Positions 29,328 through 41,216 are shown, counted from the first letter of the stretch. The stretch: DNA of 64,000 bases from Mycoplasmoidaceae bacterium (GCA_024407855.1 JAKSVQ010000001.1:167937-231936); one strand, 5' to 3'. A program made the numbers and translations. The notes: generated by a model from the letters alone, not told the origin.

Positions 29328-32269
29328 TATTGATTATCGCTTCCAAATTCTTTAGCATGTGCTAAAGTTACTTTATACATATTTGTAATACCCTTAATTT
29401 GCATTGTTGCACCAAATAAGCTATCACAACGTTCCATTGTACCTGGACGGTGTGTGATTACTAAGAATTGAGTTTCTTTTGAATTCTTCTTAATAATATT
29501 ACCAAATCGTTCTACGTTAGCTGGGTCAAGAGCTGATTCAGCTTCATCAAGAACAACTAATGGGAAATTATGAACACGTAAGATAGCAAATAATACTGAT
29601 AGAGCTACTAATGACTTTTCACCACCAGATAATAAGTTTAACGTAGTTATCTTTTTACCAGGAGGTACAGCAGTAACTTCAATACCTGAGTTTAAAATGT
29701 CATTTGGATCAGTGTATTGAACTGATGCAGTTCCACCACCAAATAGGTAACCAAATACAGTTGGCAATTCATTATTAACTTTTTCAATTGTTTCTCTAAA
29801 GCTGTTTCTTGCTTTATTGTCAAGTTCAGCAATAGCTTTTTCAATTGTATCTTTAGCATCAATAAGTTCTTTGTGTTGAACTGATAAAGAATCATATTCT
29901 TTTTGTTTTTCTTCAAGTTCTTTCAAAGCTTCCATGTTGATTGCACCGATTTTGTCTAGTTCAAATCTTAATGTCTGAATAGTTTCACGTGCTTGAGCAT
30001 CAGACATTGGCAATTCTTTATTATAGTTAGCCATAGCATTTTCTACTGTCATACGATATTCAGAAGAAATACGACTCTTAGCATTTTCAATAATTGCTTT
30101 TGCTTTTTCAAGATCAACTTCAGCATGAGCCTGTTCAGCATTAGCTTTGTTAACTAAAGCTCTTGTTTCATCAAGTCTTGCTTGATAGTCATCAGCAATT
30201 TGACGGTTAGTTTGTTTTGTTGCTCGAGCAACGTTCAAGTCTTGAATGATTTTATCTTTCTTTGCATATAGCGAAGCTAATTCACGGTTAATTTCATTAA
30301 CTGAGTTAGTCTTGCTATCTTCTTTAGCAGACTTATCCAATTGATTGAAGTCAGCTTCATATCTAAATAAACTTGCTTCAATATTTTTAATTTTTTCTTC
30401 ATATGTTGTGAAAAGAATTTTCTTTTCATTTAATTTACTATTTGTTTCTTCTAAACCACTAGCAAATTTAGCATGTTCAATTCTTGCTTCAGATGCTTGT
30501 TTAGTTAAGTCAGCAATTTCTTGCTCTAATTGTTGCTTGTTTTCTTGTAAGTTAAATACTGGAGCAAATTTAGCTTTGCTATAACCACCAGTAATGGCAC
30601 CACCAACGGAAATGTTTTGTCCATCTAAAGTCACAACTTGATATGCTGATTGTGTGTATTTAGAAATGTTAATTGCAGCATTTAAATCTTGAGAGATTAA
30701 GATACGACCTAATAACATACTAAATAGATCAGCATATTTCATATCATAAGAAATAAGTTTATCAGCAGTATCAATATATCCATCAAGTTGTTTGCAAATT
30801 AATGCATGTTCTTCTCTTAATGGACGAGGTTTAACTAAAGTTAATGGTAAGAATGTTGCCTTACCAGCTTTATTGTTCTTTAAGAAGTCAATAGCATATT
30901 TAGCATCATCTTCCGATTCAGTAATAACAAAGTTGCTACTACGGCCTAATGCTAATGTAATAGCTGTCTCATATTGTTTTTCAACAGTAACAAAGTCTTT
31001 AACTGTTCCAACAATACCATGTAATGCATTTTTGTTTTCCATTACAGTTCTTGTTCCAGCTTCATTAACATATTCATTATCAATTTTGTCTTCAACTGAA
31101 CGAAGTTTGTAGCCTAATTCAGAAATCTTATTAGTTAAAGATACAACCTTAGCATTAGCATTATCAGTCTTAACTTGTTGATCATTTTTGATTTCTTCAT
31201 AACCTTTAATTTCATCATCAAGTTTTTGTTTGTTTTCTTGTGCAGATTGTAAATCAAACTTTAAGTTTGTGATGATTTGACCTAATGCTTCAGCTTTTTT
31301 CTTAGATGAGCCACTAGCTAAATCATTTTGCAAGTTTGATTCAATTGCGTTCTTTTTAATTTCAAGTTGGTTAATTTCTTGAATTAAATTAGTGAACTTA
31401 GTATTGTATTCTTCAACATCTGCATCAGAACGATTAGCTTTTTCTTTAACATCAACTAATTGTTTAGAAACAGTTTCAATATCAGCTTCGTTTGATGTAA
31501 CAATTTGTTTGTTACGAGCAATAATACCTTTTAGTTCAGCTAATTTTGATTGACTAAAAGCAATATCCTTAACAAGAATAATTAATTCAAGTTCCATTAA
31601 TTGTTTCTTCTTTTCTTGATAGATTTGAGCCTTTTCAACTTGTTTAGATAATTTCTTAATATCTTTTTCTAGAATAGAAACATAATCAGAAACACGGTTT
31701 AAGTTTGCTGTTGCTCTTTCAAGTTCAGATAAACTATCTTGTTTCTTTTTAGCATACAAACCAATACCAGCAGCATCTTCAAAGATCTTTCTACGTTCTT
31801 CTGGTTTGGCTTCAACGAATCATTGAACTGTACCTTGGGAAATAATTCCTAGTGATCCTTTTGCAAGACCAGTATCAAGGAATAATTCCTGAATATCTTT
31901 TAAACGGCAAGGTTCATTATTAATGAAGTATTCATTATTTCCTTCATTTCTTGTTAGCTTTCTTGTAACAGTTACTTCTTTTAAATCAGAGTGAAGGATT
32001 TTATTTGAGTTATCAAAAGTTAAAGCAACTAATGCATAATCACTACCATCTTTATCTTTTGAACCATGGAAGATAATATCACTAGAGCTTTTTCCTCTTA
32101 GTGCTTTTTTAGATTGTTCACCTAATACTCATTTAATAGCATCAACAATATTAGATTTACCAGAACCATTAGGCCCAACAACACCAACCATTGAATCTTT
32201 GAATGATAATTCAATTGGGTTAGCAAATGATTTAAATCCTACAGCTTTAAATTTCTTAAGAAATAACAT
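29327..32269 (-). CDS. smc: Chromosome segregation protein SMC
   Basis: A 980-residue condensin subunit, at the short end for SMC (about 1,150-1,190). Walker A GPNGSGKSNIVDAI is near residues 32-45; two long coiled-coil arms flank a hinge at about 490-640 (GIVGTVKDFV...AIDFLKNNKAG); the C-terminal head has the signature NLLSGGEKSL and Walker B LVVLDEAESALD. The coiled coils are shorter than usual. It starts one base after the rnc stop. Confidence 0.96.
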
Positions 32270-32270
32270 G

Positions 32271-32960
32271 TTACTTACCTTCCTTTACCAATTTTGAATA
32301 TGCTTCCTTAGCAGCAGCCTTTTCTGCTTGTTTTTTATTTTGGCCTTTTCCTTTACCATAGGTAATGTTGCCAACTTTCAAAACAGCTTCAAAATTATTT
32401 GGTCCTAATTGCTTTGTATGATACATTGCATTCTTAGTGTTATGTTTCATCAATGCTTCTTGGACTAATGTCTTATAGTCTAAAGCAGCATTTAAAATTG
32501 CTTCATCATCAAATTTAAATAATGTTCGATTTAATAATTTTTTAATTGGTTCAATTCCTGAATCTAGATAAATTGCACCAAGTAACGATTCAAAGCAATC
32601 TTCTAATATTTTATCGATGCCAGTTGATTTAGATGCACCAACACCTAACAAAACATAGTTTTGCATTCCAAGTTGTTTAGCAATAGCGGTTTCTGTGTTT
32701 GATTGAACTAAACGTTTACGATAAACGGTTAATTCACCTTCATGTTTCTTTGGATACTTCTTATATAAGTAATCAGCAGTTAAAAAACCTAAAACACTAT
32801 CACCAAGATATTCAAGCCTTTGGTATGAATAGTTTTGATTATGTTCATTAGCATATGAACGATGTGTTAATGCTTCAACATAAATTGAAAGGTTTTTAGG
32901 GTTTAAGCCTAAAACTTCCTTCAATCAATTTTGTAAATTAGTTAAATATTCCTTATTCAT
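32271..32960 (-). CDS. rnc: Ribonuclease III
   Basis: A 229-residue double-strand RNase. The catalytic motif RLEYLGDSVLGFL lies near residues 46-58 and the second acidic site is DCFESLLGAIYLDSG. A C-terminal dsRNA-binding domain ends QNKKQAEKAAAKEAY. The start at MNKEY puts a TGA Trp at residue 12. It overlaps plsX by 8 bases. It processes rRNA and structured mRNAs. Confidence 0.96.
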
Positions 32961-33930
32961 ACTTAATATTCTTGATGTTATGTAATAAATTGTTGTTGAC
33001 ACAATCATATGCCATTCTTAATGCAGCATAGAATTGCTTAGCATCGGCTGATCCATGGGTTTTAATGGCAATTCCATTTGCACCTAGAACAATTGCTCCG
33101 GCATTATTACGGTAATCAAATGTTTTAGTTAAAGTATAGATGATTGGTAAACTAAATGCTGCGCCCAATCAGTTTCATGGTTTTTTATAACCTTTTTTAA
33201 GAATGTTGCTAACTGATTTCAGTGCACCTTCAAGTGATTTTAAACAAATGTTACCACTAAAACCATCACAAACACAAACATCGACCACACCATCTAATAA
33301 ACCTTTTGGTTCAACAAAACCAACATAGTTGATTTGTTTGTTGTTTGATAATAATGTATGTGCTTGTTTATGATATTCAAATCCTTTATGCAACTCTGTA
33401 CCAATATTTAAAACACCAATTCTTGGATTTGGAATCTTACGGACAATTCGTGCATATTCATTTGCCATTAAAGCAAAGTGATATAAATCTTCACCAGTAA
33501 CATTGATGTTGGCACCAACGTCAATCATATTAAAACCAGTCTTGTTTGTTGTTGGAATAAATGGCATAAAACCAAACTTAGACACATTATTGATTGACCC
33601 TAAGTTCATTTGTACTAGTGGAACAAAACAAGATGTGCTTCCAGCTGATACAACAGCATCTGCCTTTCCTTCCTTAACTAGGTTAATAGCTGTTAACATT
33701 GATGTTGATTTTTTTCTTAAAGCAGTAATTGGAGTGTCATCCATACTAATGACATCAAGTGTTGGTACAATTTCAAAATTATCTGAATCTTTTAAAAATA
33801 AGCGGATATCATCAGCCTTACCTACTAAAACAATTCTAACGCCTTCATATTTCTTACAAAATTTTCTGGCAGCATCAATTGCTTCAGTTATTTTTCCTTC
33901 AAATCCCATCACATCAAATGCTATTCTCAT
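32953..33930 (-). CDS. plsX: Phosphate acyltransferase PlsX
   Basis: A 325-residue PlsX, which interconverts acyl-ACP and acyl-phosphate for glycerol-3-phosphate acylation. Motifs are AFDVMGFEG at the start (usual DxMGGD), ADAVVSAGSTSCFV, MIDVGAN and CDGFSGNICLKSLEG, then NNAGAIVLGANGIAIKTHGSA. It sits 7 bases after the FakA-like gene; fatty acid kinase makes acyl-phosphate, so both genes fit use of exogenous fatty acids. Confidence 0.93.
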
Positions 33931-33937
33931 AATGTAC

Positions 33938-35632
33938 CTACTTTGTTACTCCAATATAGTAATGATATGTTGATTGGTTACCTTGGATAACGATTGGTTT
34001 AACCAAATACTTTTCATTAATGTATTTATACATACTATTAACTTCTTCCATAGTTGCATCTTTACCATAAATGATAACAGCAGTGTTTGGTCTTCTTACA
34101 TCACCAAAGATTTCATCAATCATTCGTTTTGTAACTGCACCTTCAAAACGAGAGTTAGTAATAATTTCTTTATTTCTAACACCAATGTAATCACCAAAAC
34201 GAATATGAAGATTACGATAAGAAATATTCTTTACTGATTTAGAAATCTTACATGTTTCACAGTTCTTTAGAACTTTAAACATTTCTCTTACAGTATTATT
34301 TTCATCAAGTTCTGGGTTAAAGCTTAAGCAGCAAAGGTAGCTTGCAGCAATGTCTTTTGATGGAATAATACTGATATGGTGAGTTTTCTTAGGGAATAAG
34401 CCAGCTGCTTGTTCTGCCGCCATTAAAACATTACCATTATCAGTAACAACAATTACATTTCGGCTTTTAGCTGATTTAATTAAATCATAGAATTGTTGAA
34501 TTGTTGGGTTACCAATTTCATCACAGTTTAAACAATTTGTAATGCCAAATTCTTTAGCATAAACATCTTGAATTGTTTTACTTGGAACAGTACAAACAAC
34601 TTTAGTTGCAGTAGTGATTTCATTATCAGCTTTATATTCGCTTTCAAGTTTTTCAAGTGAAGTATTTTTATTCTTCATCATGAATTGTAAAGTCATGTTT
34701 TCAATTTTAATCTTATTGAATTCACCATATTTACTTGCAAATTCAAGAAGTTTATATGGTTCAGTAACATGAACATGAACTTTGACAATATCATCATCAC
34801 GAACATAAACAAAACTATTTCCCATGTCTTCAATTCTTCGTTTAAAGTATTTTTCATCAAAACGAGATTTTTCTGGTTGATCAATAGTTACTCTCGATCC
34901 AAGCTTTAAAATGAATTCTGAACAATAACCAAAACCTTCATTATCATCAATAAAACCTTTATTGATAGCCATTTGTTTTGACTTGTCTTTAGGTGTGACT
35001 TCAACTGGTTTAGCATCTGGATGTAACAATGCTTCCTTCATTCCTTCAATGAAAACAGTTAAACCATAACCACCTGAGTCAACAACACCAACTTCTTTTA
35101 ATTGAATTAGGAAGTCAGGTGTTTTATCAAGAATGGTTTTAGCTTCTTTATAAGCAAATTCAAAGAATTCTTCAACAGATTTGAATTTTCCTGTTGACTC
35201 AACAAGCTTCTCTGAAACAACTCTAATAACTGTAAGAATTGTTCCTTCTACTGGAGTAGCAACAGAACGATAAGCAAATTCTTTAGCATTAACAAATGCT
35301 TTAGTTAAGTCAGTTAAACCAACTTCCTTTGCTCCGGCTGTAAATGTTGAACTAAAACCTTTAAAGATTTGACTTAGAATAACACCAGAGTTACCACGAG
35401 CATTCATTAATAAACCACGAGCAAAAGTTTTGGTTAAATTTGAAATATCTTCAGTTTCTAAATCATTAATTGATTCTCAAGCACCTTCAGTTGTTATTTT
35501 TAAGTTAGTACCAGTATCACCATCAGGAACTGGGAAAACATTTAATTCATCAATGTATTCAAAGTTGTTACCAACAAAGGTAACTCCATTATGAAACATT
35601 GATTTCAAAGTTTTAGCATTTAAAGAAGTCAT
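33938..35632 (-). CDS. fakA: DAK2-domain fatty acid kinase ATP-binding subunit (FakA/YloV family)
   Basis: A 564-residue protein. The N-terminal DhaL-like domain carries LNVFPVPDGDTGTNL near residue 34, whose Asp residues bind Mg-ATP, and GNSGVILSQIFKG near 79. A middle domain with VHVHV and a C-terminal domain follow, as in Bacillus YloV. FakA with a FakB (DegV) carrier phosphorylates host fatty acids; FakB is not in this window. A perfect AGGAGG inside the end of the upstream gene serves its ATG, and the two genes overlap as TAATG. Confidence 0.88.
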
Positions 35633-35925
35633 TATTTTCCTCCTTTAGCTGAAGCAACAATGACATTAATTTTAATTACACCTTCATCAATATCAAATTG
35701 CTTTGTTAAATAGAAGCTAATAGCAGATTGTATTTCATGAGCAATTGCATAGATATTAGATAACAAACTAAAAGGAGATAAATAGATATTGATCTCACAT
35801 TTTGTATCATTAATCTTGATACTTTCAATGTTTTTAGTGTCCACTCCAGGAATCTTTTTTGTCTCTTCTAACAAAATATTTTCCAACACGATTGGACTGA
35901 TTGAAATAATATCATGTAATTTCAT
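35632..35925 (-). CDS. Asp23/Gls24 (YloU) family protein
   Basis: A 97-residue Asp23-family protein with the pattern VLENILLEETKKIPGV, INIYLSPFSLLSNIYAIAHEIQ and a VNVIV-type end. Its place directly upstream of the FakA-like gene matches yloU-yloV in Bacillus. The ATG at 35925 is preferred over an upstream alternative because a TATAAT lies 6 bases before it. The role is unclear; relatives are linked to the cell envelope. Confidence 0.75.
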   Translation of the reverse strand: MKLHDIISISPIVLENILLEETKKIPGVDTKNIESIKINDTKCEINIYLSPFSLLSNIYAIAHEIQSAISFYLTKQFDIDEGVIKINVIVASAKGGK

Positions 35926-35931
35926 AAAAGC

Positions 35932-35937
35932 ATTATA
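35932..35937 (-). promoter_or_regulatory. -10 box for the yloU-fakA-plsX-rnc-smc-ftsY operon, likely leaderless
   Basis: A perfect TATAAT on the minus strand 6 bases before the YloU ATG, without a Shine-Dalgarno site. It would drive the whole minus-strand cluster down to 28293. Confidence 0.6.
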
Positions 35938-35987
35938 TAATATTTTCAATATTAAATATAATAATAGTATAAAGGAAATTTATCTAT

Positions 35988-36164
35988 ATGGCTGTTGCTC
36001 AAAGAAGAACGTCTAAGGGTAGAAAAGGAATGCGTCGAAGTCATCACGCATTGAAACCTGTAACTACTACAGTTTGTCCTAAATGTGGTAAGCCAATTAA
36101 ACCACACACAGTATGTAAATATTGTGGCTACTACAATGGCAAAAAAATTAAAAACGTTAAATAA
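35988..36164 (+). CDS. rpmF: 50S ribosomal protein L32
   Basis: A 58-residue L32. It begins AVAQRRTSKGRKGMRRSHHA and has the zinc-binding pair CPKCGK and CKYCGYY, so it is the zinc-containing form. It follows AAAGGA at good spacing and is divergent from the YloU-like gene. Confidence 0.96.
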   Translation: MAVAQRRTSKGRKGMRRSHHALKPVTTTVCPKCGKPIKPHTVCKYCGYYNGKKIKNVK

Positions 36165-36171
36165 AATACTA

Positions 36172-36219
36172 GGTTAAATCGTATTAAATACGGTTTGACC
36201 TTTATTCGTAATAAAGGAG
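36172..36219 (+). promoter_or_regulatory. Two competing hairpins in the thyX leader, the second covering the Shine-Dalgarno site
   Basis: Hairpin 1 is a 13-bp stem with two G-U pairs (36172-36184 with 36188-36200). Hairpin 2, CCTTTATT (36199-36206) with AATAAAGG (36210-36217), includes most of the AAAGGAG ribosome site of thyX. The two share CC at 36199-36200, so both cannot form completely. This looks like a terminator for rpmF and/or a translational control device; function inferred. Confidence 0.5.
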
Positions 36220-36226
36220 TTTAAAT

Positions 36227-36877
36227 ATGATTATTGTTAAACCTTCATATCAAATTCTTAGCAAAGTTAACCCAATTGAACAATTACAATTAATTGAAAG
36301 AATTGGTCGTGTTTGCTATAAATCTGAAGATAAAATTGATAAAACAGGTGAATCTGCTAAGAAATTGATTGGTAATTTGCTAAAGTGAAGACATGAAGCT
36401 GTAATTGAACACAGTTTCTTATCTGTTAAATTCGTTTGTGACCGTGGCGTTACACACGAATTAGTTCGTCATAGAATTGCAAGTTTCGCTCAAGAATCAA
36501 CTAGATATTGCAACTATGCAAATGAAAAATTTGGTAAACAAATTACAGTAATTGAACCATATTTCTATAAGAAAGATCCAAAGCGCTATAAAGTATGGAA
36601 AAAAGCAATGGAAGATGCTGAAAAAGCATACTTTGATTTATTGGCTCAAGGATCAACTCCACAAGAAGCAAGAAGCGTTTTACCAAACAGTTTAAAAACT
36701 GAAATAACTATTTCTGCTAACTTCCGTGAATGAAGAAACATCTTTAGATTGAGATGTGCATCTGATGCTCACCCTCAAGCTCGTGAACTATTAATTCCTT
36801 TATTAAAGGAATTAAAGAAGAAAATTCCATTGATTTTTGATGATATAAAATTTGAGGAAAATAATACATGAAATTAA
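36227..36877 (+). CDS. thyX: Flavin-dependent thymidylate synthase
   Basis: A 216-residue ThyX, which methylates dUMP using methylene-THF and FADH2. The ThyX motif RHRIASFAQESTRY lies near residues 83-96, with upstream EHSFLSVKF and downstream NFREWRNIFRLRCASDAHPQAR. In code 4 the frame runs through a TGA (Trp) and stops at 36877, overlapping folD by 10 bases. Pairing with folD is logical because FolD sets the level of the methylene-THF substrate. Confidence 0.95.
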
Positions 36878-37725
36878 TGTCTGGAATAGATGCTAGAAAT
36901 CATTTTTTAGAGCATCTAAAAAAGCAAATTGCTAGCCTAAAACAAAAGAAAATTACACCCACTTTAGCCATCATTTTGAACAATGATAGTTATGCTAGTA
37001 GTGTCTATGTTGCTAACAAACAAAAACTATGTAAAGAATTAGGTTTAAAATCTAAACTTTTTAAGCTTCCTGAAAGCACAACAACTAAGCAAATGTTAGT
37101 TTTAATTAACAAGCTAAATAGAGACAAAAATATTAATGGTTTATTTGTTCAATTACCTACAGGTAAAAACATTGATGATGATGCTGTTATTAATGCAATT
37201 TCACCTGATAAAGATGTTGATTGTTTTCACAATTATAACGTTGGAAAAATGTGAACATCTCGATCAATTGACGATTTAATTAAACCATGTACTGCAGCTG
37301 GTGTAATTGAACTATTAAAATATCACAAAATTCCATTAGCAGGAAAATCTGTAGCTATTGTTAACCGTAGTAATATTGTTGGAAAGCCTTTAGCAACACT
37401 TTTCTTGCATGAAGATGCAACACCAATTATTTGTCATTCACACACTAAAAATTTACAAAAAGTGTGTCAAAATGCTGATATCGTTGTTGCTGCAATTGGA
37501 AAAGCAAACTTTTTTGATAAAAAATACTTCAAAAATAATACAATTATTGTAGATGTTGGAATTAATCGTGACGCAAATAATAAGCTTTGCGGTGATGTAA
37601 ACATTAAAACTTTAGAAAGTTTTAATGGATATATCAGTCCTGTGCCTGGTGGTGTTGGACCAATGACAGTCTTAATGTTGATTAATAATCTAATCATCCT
37701 AACAAAAAAACAACATAAAATTTAG
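36868..37725 (+). CDS. folD: Methylene-THF dehydrogenase / cyclohydrolase
   Basis: A 285-residue FolD. Catalytic Tyr and Lys are in SSVYVANKQK near residues 44-53; other motifs are GLFVQLPTG, DVDCFHNYNVGK, PCTAAG, NRSNIVGKPLA (NADP site, usual GRSxxVGxP) and PVPGGVGPMT. It interconverts methylene-, methenyl- and formyl-THF. It is coupled to thyX upstream, and the next gene begins two bases later. Confidence 0.95.
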
Positions 37726-37727
37726 TA

Positions 37728-38897
37728 ATGGAAAAATCTGGTAAGAAAGTAAAATACATCATCAAGGATGAGAATACTTTGGAATTAGCACAAGATGCTC
37801 ACCAAGGTGATTTTATTGATTTACGAGATGAAACTAATTTAGATACAAAATCAGTTATTAAAAATTTTAATGCTGAAATTGAAAATCTAGCAAAACAAAA
37901 AGCAATTGATTTAGCTGAAGCTAAAGTTTTAAAAGCTAGCAGTGATAAAGAGAAAGAAATTGCTGATCTTAAAAAACAAATTGCTTTATTACAAAAAGAT
38001 ATTCAAACTAGCGGCACTAGTTTACAAGATAAGATTGATGCAGCCGTTTTAAAAGCTGAAGCAAAGAAAAACGAATTAATCAACTCTTTGAAAGAAACGA
38101 TTAATTCAAAAGACAATGAAATTAAAAATCTTGAATATCGTTGAGATCATCGTAATCCTTCAACCAAAGCAATGGGTGAAGAATTAGAAAAATTTGTTTG
38201 AGAAGAATTTGATGGAGCACAACAAAAAGGTGCTTTTCCTCGAGCAAAATTCTATAAAGATAACGAAGTTATTTCATCTGGTGAAGGTCTAAAAGGAACA
38301 AAGGGCGACTTTGTTTTCAAAGATTATGATGACCAAGGTAATGAAATTTTATCAATCGAAATTGAAGTTAAAACTCAAAACAATACAACTGAATCAAAAA
38401 AGAAAAATCAAGATCACTATAAAAAACTTGATGAGGACCGAACAAAGAAACAATGTGAATATGCACTTCTTATTTCTGAACTAGAAAAAGACAATAAGAA
38501 CTTTGATGGTATTTACAAAGTAAGAAACTATGAAAAAATGTATGTGGTTCGTCCACAAACATTTGTTGCTTTCATCAATGTATTAAAAGATAGTTTAAAC
38601 AAGAACTTTGAATTAATTCAAACAATTAATCAAAAGAAGATGGAATTTATTGATCAAGATACATTTATGGCAAACTTGCAAGATTTCAAGGAAGACTTTG
38701 CAATTTCTGCTGGACGATCAATAAAAAATTATGAAGGTGCAATTGAAGCAATTGATAAATCAATTAAAAATCTTCAAGATATTCGTGATAAATTAACTAA
38801 ATCTGGTGAACAACTTTTAACTGCTAACAATAAGTTACAAGGTTTAACTGCAAGAAAGTTAAAAAAGGGATGCAAGGAGGATCCTTTCAAGAAATAA
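37728..38897 (+). CDS. DUF2130 protein with coiled coil
   Basis: A 389-residue protein of the DUF2130 family. Residues about 45-145 form a Lys/Glu-rich coiled coil. The conserved core has KGDFVF (Asp194) followed by IEIEVKTQ (Glu213, Lys215), then YKKLDEDRTKKQCEYALLISELE and MYVVRPQTFV. Asp...Glu-x-Lys is reminiscent of PD-(D/E)xK nucleases, so a DNA-related role is possible but unproven. It lies two bases after folD and one base before the peptidase gene. Confidence 0.75.
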
Positions 38898-38898
38898 T

Positions 38899-40641
38899 AT
38901 GAAAAAACCTCCTTTAATAAATCTTGTAATGCCAATTGTTGGTGCATCAACAATAACGGCTGCAGCAGTGGTTGCACCTGTTGTTGATCATTTCTTTCCA
39001 TCAGTTTATCAACAAATTTATGAATGTGCGATAAATGAATTTTTAGATTTCTGTAAGATTCCTCACATTGCTAACAACTGTGATGCTGATGAATGAAATC
39101 CAGAAAGAGACTCTTTAACTGAAATGCGTGAATACCTAACTGGAGTTATACAAAAAGAGTTAGGATCAGATGCGGTTTATACTGACTACAATGGTAATAT
39201 GTGGTGAGATATTCCAGCAACAAAAGGTAGCGAAGGTTTAGCACCTATTGCTTTGCAAGGCCACATGGATATGGTTTGGGATGCTCAAGGTGAAGCTAGA
39301 CAATGAGATCCATACAATCACCCAGTTGCTACACCAGTATTTGATTATGTAAATGGAAAAAAAGTTATTCATACAAGAGATTGATTAACATCTTTAGGTT
39401 CAGATGATGGCCAAGGTATTGGATTATTATTAGCTTTAACTAAAAAACGTGATTTATTTCAACACCCAAGATTACGATGTCTTATTACTGTTGATGAAGA
39501 AACATCTGGTCGTGGAGCTGATCGTTTAGGTGAAAATGAATCGCGTGAACATACACAAGATGTTCTAGGTGATATTCCATATTTAATTAATATTGATGGT
39601 GGTCCAATAGGACAAATCAATATTTCTTCTGGTGCTAGTCTAGGTTTTAGATATTCAATGTTGCTTGATACTGAAAGTGTTGATCATATTGGAAAGCATG
39701 TTTATACAATTCAAGTATCTGGTGGTAGGGGCGGTCACTCTGGTGTAGATATTGACAAAAACCCTTGTAATGCAGTTGGAGTTGTATCGATTGCAGCATC
39801 ACGACTTTTCCTTCACACTATTCGTGACGCTGAACTTATAGGTTTTGATTCAGGTATTGATAGCAGCCGAACTAAAATTCCATCTGAAGCTTCAATTAAA
39901 TTTATTACATCACTAGACCCTGAAACTACTAAATCTCATTTTAAAGAGATTGAAGAATGATTCGAAATCTTCATCGAAAAATATAATGAACCAAATATGA
40001 AGATTTCACTTATCGTGGAAGATGAAACCGAAGAAACTAGATGAACATGTATAAATCATGAAAAAACTGTTGGGGTAATAACTTCTCTTGTTTCTTTCCC
40101 ATTTGGTGTATATGCTAGAGCTGAAGATGGATCAGTTTCTGTTAGTTCTAATATTTCGCCAGTAATATATGTAGCTGGTGACCCATCTGGTTTTGTTTTT
40201 GAAACGTTAACACGTTACAATTCCACTAAAAAGGGTATGGAGTGTCTTTTAAAAGTTAGCCGTGCGATTAGAATACTGATTGATTATGTTAAACAATGAG
40301 GCGGACATGGCTGAACTAGGCTTGAAATGGTTGATCGCTTCCCTGTTTGAGAAGAATCAAATGATTTAACTTTTGCAAATTATGTGAAAGATGAATTTAC
40401 TAAATCTGACATTGCTAATCCATACTTGTTCCGTTGCCACCCTGGACTAGAATGTGGTTTCTTCTATAATAATTATCCAAACATAAATCAAGTGTCTGTT
40501 GGTGCTAACGTTTTAAACGAACACAATATTAGAGAAATGCTTGATCTTGAATCTTATTATCAATTGGTTAAATCAATGATAAATGTATTTAATGATTTCA
40601 ATTTTAAAACACCAGTTGAAGTAGTTGAAAGCAAAAAATAA
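38899..40641 (+). CDS. Membrane-anchored PepD-type (M20) dipeptidase
   Basis: A 580-residue metallopeptidase of the aminoacyl-histidine dipeptidase (PepD) kind. Metal and catalytic motifs are GHMDM (His122, Asp124), GSDDGQGIG, TVDEETSG (Glu200/201), INIDGG, GGRGGHSGVDI and HPGLECGFF. Unlike cytosolic PepD it begins with a basic start and an Ala/Val-rich hydrophobic helix (about residues 8-31), suggesting an uncleaved anchor with the enzyme outside the cell. It would release amino acids from host peptides. A terminator follows. Confidence 0.8.
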
Positions 40642-40668
40642 AAATATCCCAAATGGGATATTTTTTAA
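40641..40668. terminator. Bidirectional terminator between the peptidase gene and ppa
   Basis: AAAATATCCC (40641-40650), loop AAAT, GGGATATTTT (40655-40664), then T-rich; touches both stop codons. Confidence 0.85.
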
Positions 40669-41216
40669 CGATATTTTTCTGGATGAGTTTGTTTCATCTT
40701 TTTAAGGAATTGTTCTTTTGGCATCTTGCCATATTTTTTCATCAATGCAACGCATTCCTTGTATTCTTTAACTGCTCATGTTTGATCTTTGAAACCACGA
40801 ACAATAACTTTTTTGTGTTGTAAGTTCTTGTAGTTTTCAAAGAAGTCTTTGATTTCAGCTAATAAATGTTGGTTTAAATCTTTTAAGGATTTAATGTGTG
40901 TGTAACGTGGATCACAATCAATAACACCAATTAACTTAGTGTCTGTTTCTCCATCATCAATCATTTCCATTGCACCAATTAATCTAGTTGGAACAGAAAT
41001 GCCTGTACCAATAGATTGATCAGCAATAACTAAACAATCTAGTTCGTCACCATCTCAATCTAAAGCTTCTTTTAGAAAACCATAGTTTTGTGGATAACCA
41101 CTTGAACCATATAGAATACGGTCAACAGAGATTTGTTTAGTTGCTCTGTTATATTCATATTTAACTTTTGAATTCTTTGGAATTTCAATTGTTACATCTA
41201 ATGTTATATTTGCCAT
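40665..41216 (-). CDS. ppa: Inorganic pyrophosphatase (family I)
   Basis: A 183-residue soluble pyrophosphatase. The signature DWDGDELDCLV near residues 58-68 supplies Mg-binding Asp residues, with YPQNYGFL before and LIGVIDCDPR after. It removes PPi made by tRNA synthetases and polymerases. The gene lies alone downstream of tRNA-Ala on the minus strand; the GAGGTTATCAAA before its ATG gives a ribosome site. Confidence 0.96.

Noticed and set aside
29692..29916. Lys/Leu-rich frame inside smc
   Set aside because: Low-complexity shift of the SMC coiled-coil codons, no start signals.
30345..31112. Plus-strand frames opposite smc
   Set aside because: They sit within the SMC arms and hinge, with no family match or start signals.
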